Source of the DNA: Streptomyces lienomycini
GTDB taxonomy: Bacteria > Actinomycetota > Actinomycetes > Streptomycetales > Streptomycetaceae
Reading direction: 5' to 3'
NCBI RefSeq assembly: GCF_027947595.1
Contig: NZ_CP116257.1
Span: 3,782,001 to 3,846,000, forward strand
DNA length: 64,000 nucleotides
Shown: piece after piece, positions 53,527-62,411 of the stretch
Numbering within the stretch: the stretch's first letter is position 1
Layout: each line of letters begins with the position of its first letter
The notes under the pieces: generated by a model
Told to the model about the DNA's origin: nothing
Databases searched by the model: none
Seen by the model: the letters and a program-made list of their open reading frames with translations, nothing else
Program-made: the position numbers and the translations under genes

Positions 53527-54264
53527 CTAGGACGGCATCCGTTCCCGCGCCCATGACAGCACCTCCTCGGAGTCCAGCCCGGTGATCCAGGTGTCCGCCC
53601 GGCCACTGTCGCCGTGGTGGGGCAGCGGCCCCACACCGAGCACCCGCAGGCCCGCGCGCCGGGCCGACTCGACCCCCGTGAGGGAGTCCTCGACGGCGAG
53701 GGCGGCCTGCGGCGGGACTCCGCACAGGCGTGCGGCCGTGCTGTAGACGTCCGGCCACGGCTTCGGCCGGACCACCGGCTCCTGCTCGCCGTCCGTCGCC
53801 GGTTCGGCCCCGGCGGGCTCTCCAGGTGACTCCGTGGGTACGACGACGTGCCGGAAGTACCGGCGCAGTCCGGCGCGGCCGAGACTCTCGTCCACGACCT
53901 CCAGGGGGCAGTTGCTGGCCACGGCCAGGGGGAGCCGGCGCGAGCACAGGCGTACGAACTCGGAGGCGCCCGGCATCGTCACCGGGTCTTCCGCGACGAG
54001 GGCCAGGAAGTGCCCGAGCAGGGCCGATGCGAGGTCCGCGGCCAGGTCCGGCTTGTTCGTCTCCTCGGCCATGAGGCGTCCGCAGTCGACGTAGTGCACC
54101 CCCTGGGCCCGTTCGGCGAACCCCGGCGGAGGCAGCAGTCCGAAGTCACGGAAGGACCTGCCGCGAGCCTCCTGCCAATGACGTTCGGTGTCCATCAGGG
54201 TCCCGTCGCAGTCGAACACGACGGCCTCGGGTGACCAGTTCGGCAGAAAACCTGACATAGGCAT
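53527..54264 (-). CDS. HAD family hydrolase (beta-phosphoglucomutase-like)
   Basis: This 245-aa phosphatase/phosphomutase has motif I VVFDCDGTLMDTE, motif II LAVASNCPLEVV, motif III Lys (VVRPKPWPDVY) and motif IV ALAVEDSLTGVESARRAGL. The alpha-helical cap (about 20-85) is the class I type. GGAGG lies eight bases before the first ATG. The substrate is unknown. It is divergent from a gamma-butyrolactone-receptor-like gene across a 524-bp region. Confidence 0.93.
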   Translation of the reverse strand: MPMSGFLPNWSPEAVVFDCDGTLMDTERHWQEARGRSFRDFGLLPPPGFAERAQGVHYVDCGRLMAEETNKPDLAADLASALLGHFLALVAEDPVTMPGASEFVRLCSRRLPLAVASNCPLEVVDESLGRAGLRRYFRHVVVPTESPGEPAGAEPATDGEQEPVVRPKPWPDVYSTAARLCGVPPQAALAVEDSLTGVESARRAGLRVLGVGPLPHHGDSGRADTWITGLDSEEVLSWARERMPS

Positions 54265-54788
54265 GACGGTGGCCTCCTGGGGGGCGGGCGATCACGCGGG
54301 TCGCGGAATCGCGGAGTGAGGTGATGCGGCCTCCCCTGACGGACATGAGGACCGCCACCGCTGCCCTCGCCGGTTCCACCGGCCAGGACGATTCGCAATT
54401 CGGGGTATCAGCCGCAAAAGGAAAACATTGCGACCGCTACGTTATTTCTGATCCGAAACGCGGCGCAATCACTACTTCGAGTGCTCGACCGCTGAGCGTT
54501 CAGGGTGTAACGGCCGGCGAGAGGCAATCGCCGGACGGAGCTGATGCTCCGTCACTGCAACTGCCGGTAACACGAGTTGGGCCCCGGCGTGAGGCCCTTG
54601 TCGCCCGGTCCTGAGTGACGGCGCCGAGCGCCGATCGGCCGGGAGCGGTGCCCAGAACGGCCACAAGCCACTCGCGCGCGTGCATATTCGAAAGAAATGT
54701 TCAATGACCGCGCGCAGTTGACGTCTGATTGCTCCAGGCGTACGCGGGCGCATTACATTGTCCGTCGTCCATTCCACCCCGAGCCGAG
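54265..54788. other. 524-bp intergenic region, unusually AT-rich patches
   Basis: No gene is supported. It contains AT-rich spots (CAAAAGGAAAACATTGCG near 54414, ATATTCGAAAGAAATGTTC near 54684) and a perfect hairpin GACGGAGC-TGAT-GCTCCGTC at 54534-54553. Promoters of both divergent genes must be here. Confidence 0.5.
54534..54553. promoter_or_regulatory. 8-bp perfect hairpin in intergenic region
   Basis: GACGGAGC and GCTCCGTC flank a TGAT loop, about 235 bp upstream of the TetR gene. It may be an operator or an RNA structure; nothing else identifies it. Confidence 0.3.
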
Positions 54789-55463
54789 GTGCACGAGAAC
54801 TTGCAGGAACGGGCCAGAGCAACCCGCAGATCACTTCTCGAGGCGGCAGCCTGCCTCTTCGCCCAGCACGGATACGTGGGGACCAGCGTCAACGACATAA
54901 GCGCCCGGTCCGGACGGACCAGCGGCTCCGTCTACTTCCACTACACCAGCAAGGAGGGCATCGCCCTCGCCGTCGTCCGGGACGGTTTCGCCACCTGGCC
55001 CGGCCTCGCCACACGGTACGACGACCGAACCGTGCCGCCCCTCGAGCGCCTCGTCTCGCTGAGCTACGAGATCGCCCGCGCCCTGTCCGAGGACCCCCTG
55101 ACCCGCGCGGGCGCGCGTCTGTGGGCCGAACGCGGCACCATCAACGTGCACATCCCCGACCCCTTCGTCCTCTGGACGGCCGCCGCGACGCGACTGCTCG
55201 CCCAGGCCCGGAGCAGCGGTCACCTGGCCGCCCACATCCGCCCGGCTCCCACCGCCCGCACCCTGGTCCGCGCCTTCTTCGGCTTCTGCGCCCTCACCGA
55301 GGCGCTCGAGGGGCCGCACGCCCTCACCGGCCGCCTCTCCGACTGGTGGCACCTGACCCTGCCCTCCCTCCAGCCGGCCCCCCACCCGGTGCGCATCCCG
55401 GTGCAGCCGGCAGCCGCCCCGAGCTGCGCCGAACACCCCTCCGGGAGCAGGCCGTCGCCGTGA
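54789..55463 (+). CDS. TetR family, gamma-butyrolactone-receptor (ArpA/ScbR)-like regulator
   Basis: The GTG at 54789 (VHENLQERARATRRS) is the likely start. The HTH covers residues ~10-55 (SLLEAAACLFAQHGYVGTSVNDISARSGRTSGSVYFHYTSKEGIALAVV). The C-terminal pattern (RAGARLWAERG, PFVLWTAAATRLLAQARSSGHL, RTLVRAFFGFCALTEALEG, LSDWWHLTLPSL) follows gamma-butyrolactone receptors. No AfsA-type synthase gene is in the window, so it may be an orphan or pseudo-receptor that controls antibiotic or morphological genes (inference). Confidence 0.82.
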   Translation: MHENLQERARATRRSLLEAAACLFAQHGYVGTSVNDISARSGRTSGSVYFHYTSKEGIALAVVRDGFATWPGLATRYDDRTVPPLERLVSLSYEIARALSEDPLTRAGARLWAERGTINVHIPDPFVLWTAAATRLLAQARSSGHLAAHIRPAPTARTLVRAFFGFCALTEALEGPHALTGRLSDWWHLTLPSLQPAPHPVRIPVQPAAAPSCAEHPSGSRPSP

Positions 55464-55674
55464 CGACCGGTCAGTGTGCCTTTGGCGCGATCCAGTTGAT
55501 TCGTCAATGTGCGCATACTGTGCAGCTTTTGTCTGATCAGGATTTGAGCCGATCACAAGATGGTCACTAGGGTCTGCCTGGCACCCCACTCGGGGATCAC
55601 CCGCAGGGGGTGACGGTGGAGGCGCACCGCCCGTCGTGACCGGCAGGCGGCTGGAGGAGAAGAGGACTGCCCAC

Positions 55675-56700
55675 GTGGCCTCTCACCGTCGGCCCAAGCA
55701 GCCCGGCCGTGCCCGTGTGACCGTGATCACCGCGACCGCCGCCGCAGCCGTGGCGTTGACGTCCCAGGCGGCCCAGGCCGCCCCCAAGCCGAGCAAGGAC
55801 GAGGTCAAGTCCAAGGTCGACAAGCTCTACGAGGAGGCGGAGAGGGCCACCGACAAGTACAACGGGGCCAAGGAGAAGCAGGAGAAGCTCGAGGGTCAGA
55901 TCGACGACCTCCAGGACGAGGTCGCCCGTGGCCAGGCCGACCTCAACGCACTGCGTGACAGCCTCGGTTCGCTCGCCAGTGCCCAGTACCGCTCCGGCGG
56001 CATCGATCCCTCCCTGCAGCTTTTCCTCTCCTCCGACCCGGACAACTACCTCGACAAGGCCTCCGCCCTGGACCAGCTCAGCGGCCAGCAGGTCGAGACG
56101 CTGAAGACGATCCAGCAGAAGCAGCGCACCCTCGCGCAGCAGCGCGAGGAGGCCTCCGGCAAGCTCACCGACCTCGCGGACACCCGCACCGAGCTGAAGG
56201 ACAAGAAGGAGAAGGTCCAAGGCAAGCTCGCGCAGGCGCAGAAGCTGCTCAACACGCTGACGGCGCAGGAGCGCCAGGAACTCGCCGAGAAGGATCAGCG
56301 GGCCAGCCGTTCGGCCAGTGACCGCGTCGAGCTCGGCAACGAGGCCCCCGCGTCCCAGCGAGGCTCCGCCGCCCTGGCCGCGGCGGCCACCCAGATCGGC
56401 AAGCCCTACGTCTCCGGCGGCACCGGCCCCAGTTCCTACGACTGCTCGGGCCTGACCCAGTGGGCCTACGCCCAGGCCGGCGTCCAGCTCACCCGGACGA
56501 CCTACACCCAGCAGAACGACGGCACCAAGATAGGCAGGAGCCAGCTGGCGCCCGGCGATCTCGTCTTCTTCAACAGCCTCGGCCACGTGGGCCTCTACGC
56601 GGGCAACGGTCAGGTGCTCCACGCTCCGTACCCCGGCACCTCGGTGCGCTACGAGTCGATGAGCACCATCGGCTCCTTCCAGTTCGGCGTCCGCGTCTGA
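55675..56700 (+). CDS. secreted NlpC/P60 (C40) peptidoglycan endopeptidase
   Basis: The GTG at 55675 gives a 341-aa protein. The signal peptide is at 1-36 (VTVITATAAAAVALTSQAAQA), and a long coiled coil spans ~40-215 (EVKSKVDKLYEEAERATDKY, EKLEGQIDDLQDEVARGQAD). The C-terminal NlpC/P60 domain has catalytic C257 (SSYDCSGLTQWA), H304 (SLGHVGLYAG) and H316 (QVLHAP). Proteins of this architecture cut peptide cross-links during growth and sporulation. A promoter-like TTGAGC and AT-rich stretch lies about 150 bp upstream. A very strong terminator follows. Confidence 0.95.
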   Translation: MASHRRPKQPGRARVTVITATAAAAVALTSQAAQAAPKPSKDEVKSKVDKLYEEAERATDKYNGAKEKQEKLEGQIDDLQDEVARGQADLNALRDSLGSLASAQYRSGGIDPSLQLFLSSDPDNYLDKASALDQLSGQQVETLKTIQQKQRTLAQQREEASGKLTDLADTRTELKDKKEKVQGKLAQAQKLLNTLTAQERQELAEKDQRASRSASDRVELGNEAPASQRGSAALAAAATQIGKPYVSGGTGPSSYDCSGLTQWAYAQAGVQLTRTTYTQQNDGTKIGRSQLAPGDLVFFNSLGHVGLYAGNGQVLHAPYPGTSVRYESMSTIGSFQFGVRV

Positions 56701-56707
56701 CCCGTCC

Positions 56708-56754
56708 CTCGCCCGCTGTACCGCCACCGATCCGGTGGCGGGACAGCGGGCGAG
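56708..56754 (+). terminator. long hairpin terminator after NlpC/P60 gene
   Basis: Stem of 12 bp (CTCGCCCGCTGT / ACAGCGGGCGAG), one A-G mismatch, then 8 bp (CCGCCACC / GGTGGCGG), with a GATCC loop; it starts 8 bp after the stop codon. Confidence 0.85.
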
Positions 56755-57029
56755 GCGTCGCGGCTACTCCGCGGTTCCCGCCACGTGCGTGAAAGGGCAG
56801 TCCGCCTGCCCGTACGGCACCGAAGCGACCCTTGTGGGAAGGCATTCGAAAGCCTCGAAAGTCCCTGTGCGAAGGGCCATCCAGGCAACGCCCTCACGAG
56901 ACGGTCATAAACAGCCGCGAGATATTCACACCCGGTCATTGTTCGTCCCAGTCACTCACATGACGGCTGGTAACGTGCCCGCCGTTCCACCCCCACAGAA
57001 CGAAGTACCCGATCCTTGGAATCCACTTT

Positions 57030-58385
57030 ATGACTGGTACGCCAGACGAAACCCCCACGAACACCTTCGCCCCGGGCGGACGCCGTCGGCACCGCAAGGC
57101 AAGAGTGAGCCGCATCGGTGCGCGACGAGCCGTCGTGCTCGCGATGGCCGTGCCGGTGGCCTCCGCCACGCTGGCCGGCACCTCGGCGTTCGCCGCCGAC
57201 GACAGCGCCGCGAAGCCCCAGGGCATCTCGGTCGACGACCTCGCGGCCGACGACGCGCAGTTGGTCAAGAACCTGAACGAGCGCCTCGCCGACGAGCGCC
57301 TGGGCTCCGACGTCAGCGGCGTGGTCCTCGACGCCGACTCGGACACCGCCCTGTGGGACCACAACGGCTCCACCGCCCTCATGCCGGCCTCGAACGCCAA
57401 GCTCGCCACGGCGACCACCGCGCTGACGCTGCTGGGCGCGAACCACGAGTTCACCACGAAGGTCGTGTACGGCGAGGGCACCCTGACCCTCGTCGGCGGC
57501 GGTGACCGCACCCTCACCAGCGACGACGTGGCCGAGCTGGCCAAGACCGCCGCCGACGGGCTCAAGGCGGCGGGCCGGACCGACGTCAAGGTCCGGGTGG
57601 ACGACAGCCTCTTCGCCGAACCCGGTCTCGCCAAGGGCTGGAACGAGGGCTACTACCCCACCGAGGTGACGCCGGTCCGCTCACTCGTCGTCGACGGCGC
57701 CGCGGTCGACGACACGTCGATCAACGCCGGCAACGTCTTCGCCGAGAAGCTCGCCGCGCAGGGCATCGCCGTCGACGGCGACGTCAGCCGCGCGACGACG
57801 AAGCAGTCCGACGTACCGGTGGCGCAGCACAAGTCGGCGCCGCTGTCGGACATCGTCAAGCAGATGCTCAAGACGAGCGACAACAACATCGCCGAGACCC
57901 TGCTGCGGATGTCCGCCGCAGAGCTGGGGAAGCCGGCCACCTTCGAAGGCGGCACCGCACTCGTCCGCCAGGTGCTGAGCTCGTACGGGATCTCCCTCGA
58001 CAACTTCGAGATGTACGACGGCAGCGGCCTCTCCCGTGCCGACCGTATCCCGGCCGCGACGCTCGCCCAGCTCCTCGACGCGATCACCGAGTCCCCCGCC
58101 CTGGGCTCCATCCTGGAGGGGCTGCCGATCGCTGGTGAGGCCGGTGCCAGCCTCGGCCCGGAGTGGGGACGCTTCGACGACCCCAACTCCGAGTGCGCCG
58201 TCGGCAAGGTGCACGCGAAGACCGGCACCCTCACCGGTGCCATCGCCCTCAGCGGTGTCACACAGACCGAGGACGGCGACTGGAGGATCTTCTCCTTCAT
58301 CGAGAACAACTCGACGGCCGATCCGAGCGACATCAAGGACGCCATGGACGGCCTCGCCGCGACGGTGAACGGCTGCTGGGCCTGA
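57030..58385 (+). CDS. D-alanyl-D-alanine carboxypeptidase/endopeptidase (PBP4, S13)
   Basis: This 451-aa penicillin-binding protein acts in the cell wall. An N-terminal basic stretch and anchor/signal (RRAVVLAMAVPVASATLAGTS) precede the S13 domain. Its three active-site motifs are SNAK (S121 acylated, K124), SDNN (TSDNNIAETLLRM) and KTG (VHAKTGTLTG). The intervening domain (TLVGGGDRTLTSDDVAELAK) is typical of PBP4. It sits after the NlpC/P60 gene in the same direction with separate terminators, so both are cell-wall remodelling enzymes but probably separate transcripts. Confidence 0.95.
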   Translation: MTGTPDETPTNTFAPGGRRRHRKARVSRIGARRAVVLAMAVPVASATLAGTSAFAADDSAAKPQGISVDDLAADDAQLVKNLNERLADERLGSDVSGVVLDADSDTALWDHNGSTALMPASNAKLATATTALTLLGANHEFTTKVVYGEGTLTLVGGGDRTLTSDDVAELAKTAADGLKAAGRTDVKVRVDDSLFAEPGLAKGWNEGYYPTEVTPVRSLVVDGAAVDDTSINAGNVFAEKLAAQGIAVDGDVSRATTKQSDVPVAQHKSAPLSDIVKQMLKTSDNNIAETLLRMSAAELGKPATFEGGTALVRQVLSSYGISLDNFEMYDGSGLSRADRIPAATLAQLLDAITESPALGSILEGLPIAGEAGASLGPEWGRFDDPNSECAVGKVHAKTGTLTGAIALSGVTQTEDGDWRIFSFIENNSTADPSDIKDAMDGLAATVNGCWA

Positions 58386-58420
58386 CCGGTCACCGCCGCT
58401 GACACCTCGCACATCACGGT

Positions 58421-58456
58421 GCGTCTGCGCGCCGCCCACCGGCGGCGCGCAGACGC
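58421..58456 (+). terminator. perfect 16-bp stem terminator
   Basis: GCGTCTGCGCGCCGCC and its exact complement flank a CACC loop, 36 bp after the PBP4 stop codon. Confidence 0.85.
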
Positions 58457-58530
58457 GTGAACCTTCCGCCCCCTCCCCTCGTTCAACCCTGCGACAGCAT
58501 TCCGCGCAGGCGACTGTTCGAGGAGTTTCG

Positions 58531-59331
58531 GTGAAGGATCCGGCGGACTCGGTGGAATCGATGGAGCAGCTCGCCACGGTCTGGCGGGCCGTGGTCCTCG
58601 ACCGTGATCCGGGGGCAGACGTACGTGACCTTCCGGGCATCGCCGTCCGCTGGGCGGACTGCCGGTTCGCCTTCTGGAACTGCGTCACGCTGACCGACGT
58701 CAAGGCCGAAGCGCCGCTCGTGGAGCGGCGTCTGGCGCAGGCCGCGGACATCATGCGCGCCAAGCGGCATCCCGGCTTCCTCTGGCTCTTCGAGGACCTC
58801 CTGGACGCCGGGGCGCGATCGGCCCTGGACGACGCGGCCGGGCGAGCGGGCCTCCAACTCGCCTTCCCCGGCACCGGTATGGCCGGGAACGTACTGCCCC
58901 TGCCGCGTCCCGTCCACCCCGACCTGACCTTCGCGCGCGTCAGGTCGGACGACGAGCTGACCGCCTACGCCGACCTCAACTCACGCGCCTACGGCTTCGG
59001 CCTCGACGAAGGCCGCGACGGGCTCGCCGGATCCGCACTCTGGAGACAGGAGGCGTACGCGTACCTCGGGCTGCGTGAGGGCGTCCCGGTGACGTGTGCC
59101 GCGGCGGTGCCGGCCGACGGCCGTCTCTTCGTCGCGCTCGTCGCCACCGCCCCCGAGTGGCAGCGCCGGGGCTACGGCGAAGCCGTCACGAGGAAGGCGC
59201 TGCACGAGGGCGCGCGGGCCACGGGTCTGACCCGCGCCACCCTGCACGCCACGGAGGCCGGGGCACCCGTGTACCCGCGCATCGGACTCCGCCCGAACTC
59301 ACCGATCCGCTTCTACGGGTTGCGGGACTGA
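58531..59331 (+). CDS. GNAT family N-acetyltransferase
   Basis: The GTG at 58531 has GAGGAG upstream. The 266-aa protein has an N-terminal ~120-residue GNAT-like half and a C-terminal canonical GNAT: FVALVATAPEWQRRGYGEAVTRKALHEG (motif A Q/RxxGxG/A), THLHATEAGAPVYPRIGL-type motif B (LHATEAGAPVYPRIGLRP). The tandem arrangement is typical of larger actinobacterial acetyltransferases. The substrate is unknown. Confidence 0.88.
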   Translation: MKDPADSVESMEQLATVWRAVVLDRDPGADVRDLPGIAVRWADCRFAFWNCVTLTDVKAEAPLVERRLAQAADIMRAKRHPGFLWLFEDLLDAGARSALDDAAGRAGLQLAFPGTGMAGNVLPLPRPVHPDLTFARVRSDDELTAYADLNSRAYGFGLDEGRDGLAGSALWRQEAYAYLGLREGVPVTCAAAVPADGRLFVALVATAPEWQRRGYGEAVTRKALHEGARATGLTRATLHATEAGAPVYPRIGLRPNSPIRFYGLRD

Positions 59332-59413
59332 CGACCGCTCACAGCGGAAGCCGGTGGGACATCGGATCTCGAGCCGCTGTTGAGGGCGACGTCGTCGAGA
59401 GGGACAATCTGCC

Positions 59414-59794
59414 ATGCACCGAAGCCGCGTGTACGCCGTGATCATCGATGTCCCCGAGTCGACAGCCGCCCGGGCGGCGGAGTTCTGGGCGGCAGCCCTG
59501 GGAGCCACCGCCGCCCCCTTCCCGCCGGCACCGCACTTCACCACGCTCCACGGAGCACTTCCGGGTCTGATCACCGCCGTCCAGGCGGTCGACGACGCCC
59601 CTCGCACGCACCTGGACTTCGAGACCGACAACGTGGCGGCGGAGACGGCCCGCTTGACCGCCCTGGGCGCTCAGGAGATCGCGCACTGGCAGGAGTGCCG
59701 CGTGCTGCGGGCCCCCGGAGGTCACGTGCTGTGCGTCCTGCCGGTGGAGAGCGACGCCGAGACGTTCCGGACACAGGCCACGGTCTGGCCCTGA
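59414..59794 (+). CDS. VOC family protein
   Basis: The 126-aa protein has tandem VOC modules: YAVIIDVPESTAARAAEFWAAALG and, after LDFETDNVAAETARLTALGA, the C-terminal LRAPGGHVLCVLPVE. The first strands have Tyr/Ile in place of the usual metal His, so metal binding is uncertain. GAGAGG lies upstream. It follows the GNAT gene by 80 bp and may share its promoter. The function is unknown. Confidence 0.87.
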   Translation: MHRSRVYAVIIDVPESTAARAAEFWAAALGATAAPFPPAPHFTTLHGALPGLITAVQAVDDAPRTHLDFETDNVAAETARLTALGAQEIAHWQECRVLRAPGGHVLCVLPVESDAETFRTQATVWP

Positions 59795-59979
59795 CCGGAA
59801 GTGGCGGTTTCCAGGAGGGCGGTACTTCATGCGCGGTCGCGCGGATTCCGTCCGTTCGTGTGGACGGGCTCGGCTTTCCGCCCGGAACCGCGGAAACGGG
59901 CCGATAGTGGGCTCGGCGCCGGTCATGAGCCCGGCGTGCTCCGACGGCAGTACTCCACCCGGAAAGTTCGAGGTGCCCC

Positions 59980-60519
59980 ATGACGCCCACCAAAGAGGCG
60001 ACGGACCGCGTCCAGTTGGTCTTCACCCTGTTCGACGCCGATGGCAACGGCTACCTGGAGTCCGCGGACTTCGCCCTGATGAGCGACCGCGTCGTGGCGG
60101 CCGTGCCGTCGGCCGGCGACGCCGTCAAGGAGCGGCTCGCCGCATCGTTCCGCCGGTACGGGGACACGCTCCTGACCGAACTGGACGCCAACGGCGACGG
60201 ACGGATCAGCCCCGAGGAGTTCGCCTCCGTCGTCCTCAACCCGCAGCGCTTCGACGCCGCCGTGGACGAGTTCGCCGAGGCACTCGCCGCGATGGGCGAC
60301 CCGGAAGGCGACGGGCTCGTCGCCCGCCCCGAGTTCGTCGCGCTGATGATCGCCATCGGCTTCGAGCGACGCAACATCGGGGCGCTGTTCGACGCCTTCG
60401 GGCCGGACGAGGCCGACCGTATCGGCGTGGCCACCTGGGCGGACGGCATCCGGGACTACTACCGGCCCGAGAAGTCCGGCATCGCGGGCGACCACCTGAC
60501 CGCGGGCGTGTCCGGGTGA
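59980..60519 (+). CDS. EF-hand calcium-binding protein (calerythrin-like)
   Basis: The 179-aa acidic protein has EF loops DADGNGYLESAD (residues ~19-30), DANGDGRISPEE (~68-79) and DPEGDGLVARPE (~107-118), spaced for four EF-hands. The fourth (FGPDEADRIGVATW) is degenerate. This is the organisation of Streptomyces CabC/calerythrin-type calcium buffers and sensors. GAGGTG precedes the ATG. Confidence 0.9.
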   Translation: MTPTKEATDRVQLVFTLFDADGNGYLESADFALMSDRVVAAVPSAGDAVKERLAASFRRYGDTLLTELDANGDGRISPEEFASVVLNPQRFDAAVDEFAEALAAMGDPEGDGLVARPEFVALMIAIGFERRNIGALFDAFGPDEADRIGVATWADGIRDYYRPEKSGIAGDHLTAGVSG

Positions 60520-60719
60520 GCAAAGGCGGCGAACGATCGGGCGCCGGCCGAGAACGCATCGTCGCGGACCGGACCGTCGTCATCACGTGACGCCACCCGT
60601 CCGGCACCAGGGCCCGGGGCCGCCGTGCCTCGGGCCCGAACCCCGGACGGAACCGGTGGGCGGCGACGGAGCGTGGCAGAGTGGAGATGCCCCGTTGTCC
60701 CCGAGAAGGGCCCCTTCGT

Positions 60720-61382
60720 ATGCGTCTCCTGCTCATCCGGCACGGCCAGACTCCGTCCAACCTCAAGCACCTCCTGGACACGGCGGAGCCCGGCCCCGGA
60801 CTGACCGCCCTCGGCCAGGAGCAGGCAGCGGCCCTGCCCGCCGCACTGGAGTCGGAGAAGATCGACGCGCTGTACGCGTCGACGCTCGTACGCACCCAGC
60901 TGACCGCCGCACCGTTGGCCGCCGCGACCGGGCTGGAGGTCCGGATCCGGGCCGGGATCCGGGAGCTGACCGCGGGCGATCTGGAGATGCGCGGCGACGA
61001 CGAGGCGGCCCACACCTACCTGCACACCGCTTTCGCCTGGTCCGCAGGGGACGTGCGGCTCCGCATGCCCGGGGGTGAGAACGGCGAGGAGGCACTCGGG
61101 CGGTTCGACGCCGTTGTCGCCGAGGCGCACGGCAGCGGTGCGCAGACGGTGGCGATGATCAGCCACGGTGCCGCGATCCGCATGTGGGTGGCGGCGCGGG
61201 CCGACAATGTGGACGTCGCCCATGCCGCGCAGCACGCCCTGGCGAACACCGGGATCGTCGTCCTCACGGGTTCGCCCGAGGGGGGATGGCGAACACTGCT
61301 GTGGGAGGGCGAATCCCTGGGACCCGTGCCCGGCACTCCGGGACCGGACGACCCCACCGGCGCCGCCATCCCCACGCCCTGA
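60720..61382 (+). CDS. histidine phosphatase family protein
   Basis: ATG at 60720 gives MRLLLIRHGQTPSNLKHLLD with the phospho-acceptor His of the RHG motif at residue 8. The second-half His is in VAMISHGAAIRMWV, and the Glu acid in IRELTAGDLE. The length (220 aa) is that of PhoE/GpmB-like phosphatases. GAAGGG lies about ten bases upstream; a further upstream ATG would add 13 residues. The substrate is unknown. It is convergent with a small secreted protein gene. Confidence 0.93.
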   Translation: MRLLLIRHGQTPSNLKHLLDTAEPGPGLTALGQEQAAALPAALESEKIDALYASTLVRTQLTAAPLAAATGLEVRIRAGIRELTAGDLEMRGDDEAAHTYLHTAFAWSAGDVRLRMPGGENGEEALGRFDAVVAEAHGSGAQTVAMISHGAAIRMWVAARADNVDVAHAAQHALANTGIVVLTGSPEGGWRTLLWEGESLGPVPGTPGPDDPTGAAIPTP

Positions 61383-61455
61383 CACGGCCGGTCGGCCGGG
61401 CAGGGATCAAGCGTCGCGCACCCGGGCCTGCGGCACGGCACCGTCCGCCCCCGGC

Positions 61456-61761
61456 TCAGTGCCCCTGCGCGGCGAACTGCGTCAGCTGGTCCTTGACCCA
61501 GGGGTCGTACACCGCGAGCCGCTGAGCGGCGGCGGGGTCGAACTGCCGCAGCTGGTCCAGGACCCACGGGTCGACGCGCCGGTGCGAGGCGGGGCTGTGC
61601 GCCTGCGGTGCGGAGGTCGTCACGGTGGCGGGCCGGTCGGTGTGCCCGCCGGGCTGCTGAGGGGAGGCCGCCATCGCGGGGCCGCCGCCGACCAGAAGGG
61701 CGCCTCCGACGGCCGCGGCGACCATGCCGGTGATCCTGAGGTGTCGCATCGGCTTGTTCAC
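61456..61761 (-). CDS. small secreted protein with internal DPWV repeat (101 aa)
   Basis: The GTG at 61761 follows GGAGAGA. A Sec signal (ITGMVAAAVGGALLVGGGPAMA) and a Thr/Ser/Pro/His linker precede a C-terminal repeat: VDPWVLDQLRQFDPAAAQRL and then YDPWVKDQLTQFAAQ. The two DPWVxDQLxQF copies are 21 residues apart and helical. No family is recognised. The repeat might bind a partner twice or form amphipathic helices outside the cell. Confidence 0.65.
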   Translation of the reverse strand: MNKPMRHLRITGMVAAAVGGALLVGGGPAMAASPQQPGGHTDRPATVTTSAPQAHSPASHRRVDPWVLDQLRQFDPAAAQRLAVYDPWVKDQLTQFAAQGH

Positions 61762-61885
61762 GGTCTCTCTCCAGCTTCACACGACGACAGATACAGAAGC
61801 GGAATCAAATGATCCGGTAGCTCCGCTTACCCGGCACGACGCGCGCTACACGGACCCGGCGGCGGGCCGGGACCGGTCGGCCGGG

Positions 61886-62311
61886 TCAGCCCCGGGTGAG
61901 GCGTGCCGTCAGGCGGGCCAGCAGGGTGACGGACTCGCTCAGCCGCCGCTTCTCCTCGGCGTCGAAGGTCTCGCGGATGGCCGCGCCGAGCACGCCCGCG
62001 CGGCCGGTGCGTTCGCGCTGGAGGCGGGCGCGACCGGCGTCGGTGAGGTGCAGCAGGAGTTTGCGGCCGTCCTCGGGGTGCTGTTCACCGCGGACCAGGC
62101 CCTCCGCGGTGAGGTCCTTGACCGACTTGGCCGCCGACTGGTGGGTGACCCCGCGCAGGCGGGCGACGTCGGCCGTGGTCAGCGGGCCGCCGCGGTCGAG
62201 GAATCCGAGGACGGCGGCCTCGCCGGGAGGCATGGTGTCCACCGTTCGTACCGCCCGGACCAGCTCACCGAGCGAGTGCCGCAGTTCCTCGGCCAGCGCG
62301 TCTTCGTCCAT
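61886..62311 (-). CDS. MarR family transcriptional regulator
   Basis: This 141-aa MarR has the winged helix GEAAVLGFLDRGGPLTTADVARLRGVTHQSAAKSVKDLTAEGLV, wing HPEDGRKLLLHLTDAG, and flanking dimer helices (LAEELRHSLGELVRAVRTVD). AGGA lies seven bases before ATG. It is divergent from an MBL-fold gene with a 100-bp region carrying TGTACA repeats, the likely operator. Confidence 0.92.
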   Translation of the reverse strand: MDEDALAEELRHSLGELVRAVRTVDTMPPGEAAVLGFLDRGGPLTTADVARLRGVTHQSAAKSVKDLTAEGLVRGEQHPEDGRKLLLHLTDAGRARLQRERTGRAGVLGAAIRETFDAEEKRRLSESVTLLARLTARLTRG

Positions 62312-62341
62312 GGGGGCATCCTATCCGGGCTCACGGAGTCG

Positions 62342-62363
62342 AGTTGTACAGTTAAGTTGTACA
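62342..62363. promoter_or_regulatory. tandem AGTTGTACA repeats, MarR operator candidate
   Basis: AGTTGTACA occurs at 62342-62350 and 62355-62363. Each copy contains the TGTACA palindrome, 13 bp apart. They lie between the divergent MarR and MBL genes. Confidence 0.6.
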
Positions 62364-62411
62364 AACAGATTTCAGGCAGGCTTCGAGTGGAGTCGGAAGG
62401 ACGTGTCGTTC

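Noticed and set aside
55500..55674. c-di-AMP (ydaO-type) riboswitch before the NlpC/P60 gene
   Set aside because: Cell-wall hydrolase genes of Streptomyces often carry one, but the conserved cores expected for it are not visible in this leader.
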